A DNA stretch of 60,000 bases from Owenia fusiformis (lineage: Eukaryota > Annelida > Polychaeta > Sabellida > Oweniidae): NCBI GenBank assembly GCA_903813345.2, contig CAIIXF020000009.1, positions 27,628,740 through 27,688,739 of the forward strand, written 5' to 3'. The notes beneath the pieces are model-generated. The model was given only the letters and a program-made list of their open reading frames with translations, had not been told where the DNA came from and ran no database searches. This document shows, piece after piece, positions 57,747-60,000 of the stretch; positions within the stretch are counted from its first letter, which is position 1; every line of letters starts with the position of its first letter. The position numbers and the translations under genes were made by a program.

Positions 57747-58230
57747 GAGACATTCATTTTTCTGGTCACCATATAGTGTTGTTTGATCATTTTCTTTTCA
57801 TTGTCCAAGTCTGAGGAGTCCAATGGCAACAGGAATAAATTCTAACTCACTATGACTATCCAGATTTACTCGAGTCTCTAGCTTACAGCAGATCACAGCC
57901 AGCACCATCTATCTAATATCTAATATAATAGAATAAGATTGATAGTGGTCAGTGTGCAGCAGATGTAACTTCATTGATTTCGTATGTAATCTAGAAAAAT
58001 GTACATGCACCTAGAACTCCCATTTAATAATTCTTATAAATATTTATAAGAATATTAATCATGTTGATATTGGGATATAAGCTGATATTCTGCAATGTGT
58101 ACTAAAGGTATGTGTCATATAATTGTGCCATAACAACTGTGCGTGTGCCACCATGATTTACAAATATTGAATATCGGGGCGGCTGTAAACAATCACTCAA
58201 AGCCGGAGTATAGAGAGTGCTTTGGACCTA

Positions 58231-58621
58231 GAGTCCATTTCACTGCTTCAGTTCGTCAGTAGAACGGCAAAAATAAGAAATTGGGAGACCATTGTGCAAT
58301 AATATATGGAAAAGTATATTCATAATGTACATGAATGACATTTGTATATCTTGGATTGCTTCTAGTTTGGCTTATAAAGTGTGTGGCCTCTTATATTTGG
58401 ATGTTTCTCTGCCATGTTATTTTCAATAAGATTAACATGGCTGAAATTCTTCAAATTACAAGACGACACAGGCTTATTGCACAAAAAACTAAAAAATCTG
58501 AAATATACAAATGTCATTCATGTACATTATGAATATACTTTTCCATATATTATTGCACAATGGTCTCCCAATTTCTTATTTTTGCCGTTCTACTGACGAA
58601 CTGAAGCAGTGAAATGGACTC
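58231..58621. mobile_element. MITE 1 in SPC24 leader intron, GAGTCCATTTCAC, TA TSD
   Basis: 391 bp with inverted repeats of about 120 bp starting GAGTCCATTTCACTGCTTCA and flanked by TA. Pairing is almost exact down to ATACAAATGTCATTCATG. There is no transposase; Tc1/mariner-type by its duplication. Confidence 0.88.
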
Positions 58622-58652
58622 TAAGTAAATCCAGATTATTTTAAGTAGACTA

Positions 58653-59170
58653 AGAAATTCTCCATCTAAAATGTCACTCGACTTTTTGGCAATTAAAAGT
58701 CCCTGCCTGCATTTAGTAGTCATATATTGTCATGTGCATAATTTTGAAACCATATCCTAATTATTTCACAAACCCTTTGTTGATTCTGCCATAGTTTCCA
58801 ATTTGTAAACAGCATTTAGCCTTTTTAATTGGGAACTTTTTTGAAATTTCCAAAATGGCTGCCATGTGATTCCAGAATTAACATGAGTGTGACGTGACAT
58901 CACAGTTGCTCGTTCCTAGGTAACAACAAGATCACAATTGCTCGTTTCTAGATAGCAACAAGATTTTTGATAAAATGGCACAGAATTACCCTGATTAACA
59001 CCCTTAAAATCCGATTTTCAAAGATTATATTTGGAGAAACAATAAAAGGTCAGTGGAATAAATTAGAAGATGGTTTCAAGTTACCACAGAAGTCAATTTG
59101 AAACTCAAGAATGCTTTCTTTGACTCATAATCACAAAAAAGTCGAGTGACATTTTAGATGGAGAATTTCT
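58653..59170. mobile_element. MITE 2 in SPC24 leader intron, AGAAATTCTCC, TA TSD
   Basis: 518 bp, ends AGAAATTCTCCATCTAAAAT and its mirror, exact for about 35 bp, with TA on both sides. It starts 29 bp after the TA that closes MITE 1. Confidence 0.85.
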
Positions 59171-59190
59171 TAGCCTTTTCATTTTTTGTA

Positions 59191-59427
59191 CAGTTGGGGA
59201 CATAAATAAATGACAGGTGGATTTGCTGAAGTGAGGATTTCCCATGTTAAAAATAAGAGAATTTACAAGAGGCCATACATCAGTGGATGAGATTATACAA
59301 AATGTAAAATATACAAATTTTAAGGGATATGTATCTAGACAATATTGGAAATTATGGGCTTTCAGACCACCATAATTAGGAAATGGTGATCGAAAATCGA
59401 CCTGTCATTTATTTTTGTCCCCAACTG
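59191..59427. mobile_element. MITE 3 in SPC24 leader intron, CAGTTGGGGAC, TA TSD
   Basis: 237 bp, ends CAGTTGGGGACATAAATAAA and a mirrored TTTATTTTTGTCCCCAACTG, with TA on both sides. CAGT ends with TA duplication are typical of Tc1/mariner. It starts 20 bp after MITE 2. Confidence 0.88.
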
Positions 59428-59557
59428 TAAGCTTATTTTTGAAAAAAGGGCTATACAGCAAATTTTCATTAAATTTATGGGCTAATTGGACTAAGAAGCG
59501 TGTCGATTCGATTCTTGATCAACGAAGAAATAGTTAACGTTAGTTAATTCAACTTAC

Positions 59558-59626
59558 CTTCTTCGAAATAACTAGTTATATCAGTTATAAAAACGAACTT
59601 TGCAAAATATTTTTGTCAATTTTCGC
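59558..59626 (-). other. Probable non-coding first exon of SPC24
   Basis: On the minus strand a donor GTAAGT follows GAAGAAG at 59558, and the acceptor just before the start-codon exon is at 57095-57096, giving a leader intron of about 2.46 kb. The transcription start is not visible; the upper limit is set by the promoter motifs. This is inference from splice signals and from the missing 5' UTR. Confidence 0.5.
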
Positions 59627-59659
59627 GGCTTCCGGTTTTGAATATTTTCAATAACCAAT
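59627..59659 (-). promoter_or_regulatory. ETS-like and CCAAT motifs, probable SPC24 promoter
   Basis: ACCGGAAGCC (ETS/GABP-like core, minus strand, 59627-59636) and a CCAAT box (59655-59659, plus-strand reading) lie just upstream of the putative first exon. Both are common in TATA-less promoters of cell-cycle and housekeeping genes, which suits a mitotic gene. Binding is not shown by sequence alone. Confidence 0.4.
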
Positions 59660-60000
59660 CAAAATCCTTGTCACAAATTTTATTCATTTCGCTACTACTA
59701 TGACTTCCGTTGTAAACAAAAGCACATTGCCTTGAAAACAAACAAGGTTTGGTGGTACATGTACATGTATTTTATATAGGGTACAAATAATGGGATAGAG
59801 GGGGGAGCATAGAAAGCATATTAGTGAATGTGTCGCGGAATTGTAGCCTTGGACCAATTCCCAAAACCCTGGACCAATGCAAATTCGTATAAATTGTCAT
59901 TTTGTGAAAATGATTATTATCTTTTAATTGGCATAACTTTTCAAATATAACAGTCAAAACTCTGATAGTCAAAGTCACTATAGTCGGGGCAGCCCTGTCT
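59660..60000. other. Upstream of SPC24, nothing recognised
   Basis: AT-rich sequence without a supported feature up to the window end. Confidence 0.4.

Overview
This is a 60 kb piece of an intron-rich, AT-rich animal nuclear genome. Three host genes can be read from it. They are the 3' part of a non-vertebrate-type opsin (+ strand, coding exons at 3374-3507 and 13645-14612), a complete NTAN1-like N-terminal asparagine amidohydrolase (+ strand, nine exons, 30679-46717) and a complete SPC24-like kinetochore subunit (- strand, four coding exons, 57084 down to 54971, with a probable non-coding first exon near 59558). The opsin lineage and the kinds of mobile DNA suggest a marine invertebrate, perhaps a deuterostome, but the phylum cannot be fixed from the sequence alone. 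No bacterial-style operon, CRISPR array, rRNA or tRNA gene was recognised.

Layout. 1-3373 is non-coding with an iterated foldback repeat; the opsin exon carrying the start codon and TM1 was not found. 3374-14612 is the opsin, whose 10.1 kb intron holds a dead RT fragment, a foldback element, a near-identical tandem duplication of a 3.0 kb unit and a cluster of TTAA-flanked elements that ends about 70 bp before the last exon. 14613-30678 is intergenic and packed with non-autonomous DNA transposons, including a four-part nested stack (20632-23693), a 2.2 kb foldback with a 9-bp target duplication and a G-rich foldback at 29107-29602. 30679-46717 is NTAN1, with transposon fragments and an in-frame minisatellite in its introns. 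46718-54970 lies between the convergent NTAN1 and SPC24 and holds two head-to-tail copies of a LINE with a restriction-like endonuclease; the second copy is split by a 2.1 kb TTAA-flanked foldback with arms built of CCATGG words. 54971-60000 is SPC24, whose leader intron carries several short inverted-repeat elements.

The host genes do not form a pathway: the opsin is a light-sensing GPCR, NTAN1 acts in the Arg/N-degron pathway and SPC24 is an Ndc80-complex subunit. What unites the window is its mobile DNA. Exact target-site duplications (TA, TTAA, 3, 5, 7, 9 and 10 bp) can be read directly for more than a dozen elements. The most unusual are 25-32 bp hairpins (26117, 52043, 57722) that look like the two fused ends of the 538-bp element at 24666-25203 and that carry the same 7-bp target duplication, exact in one and with two transitions in the other two; and a LINE dimer whose junction looks like reverse-transcriptase template jumping.
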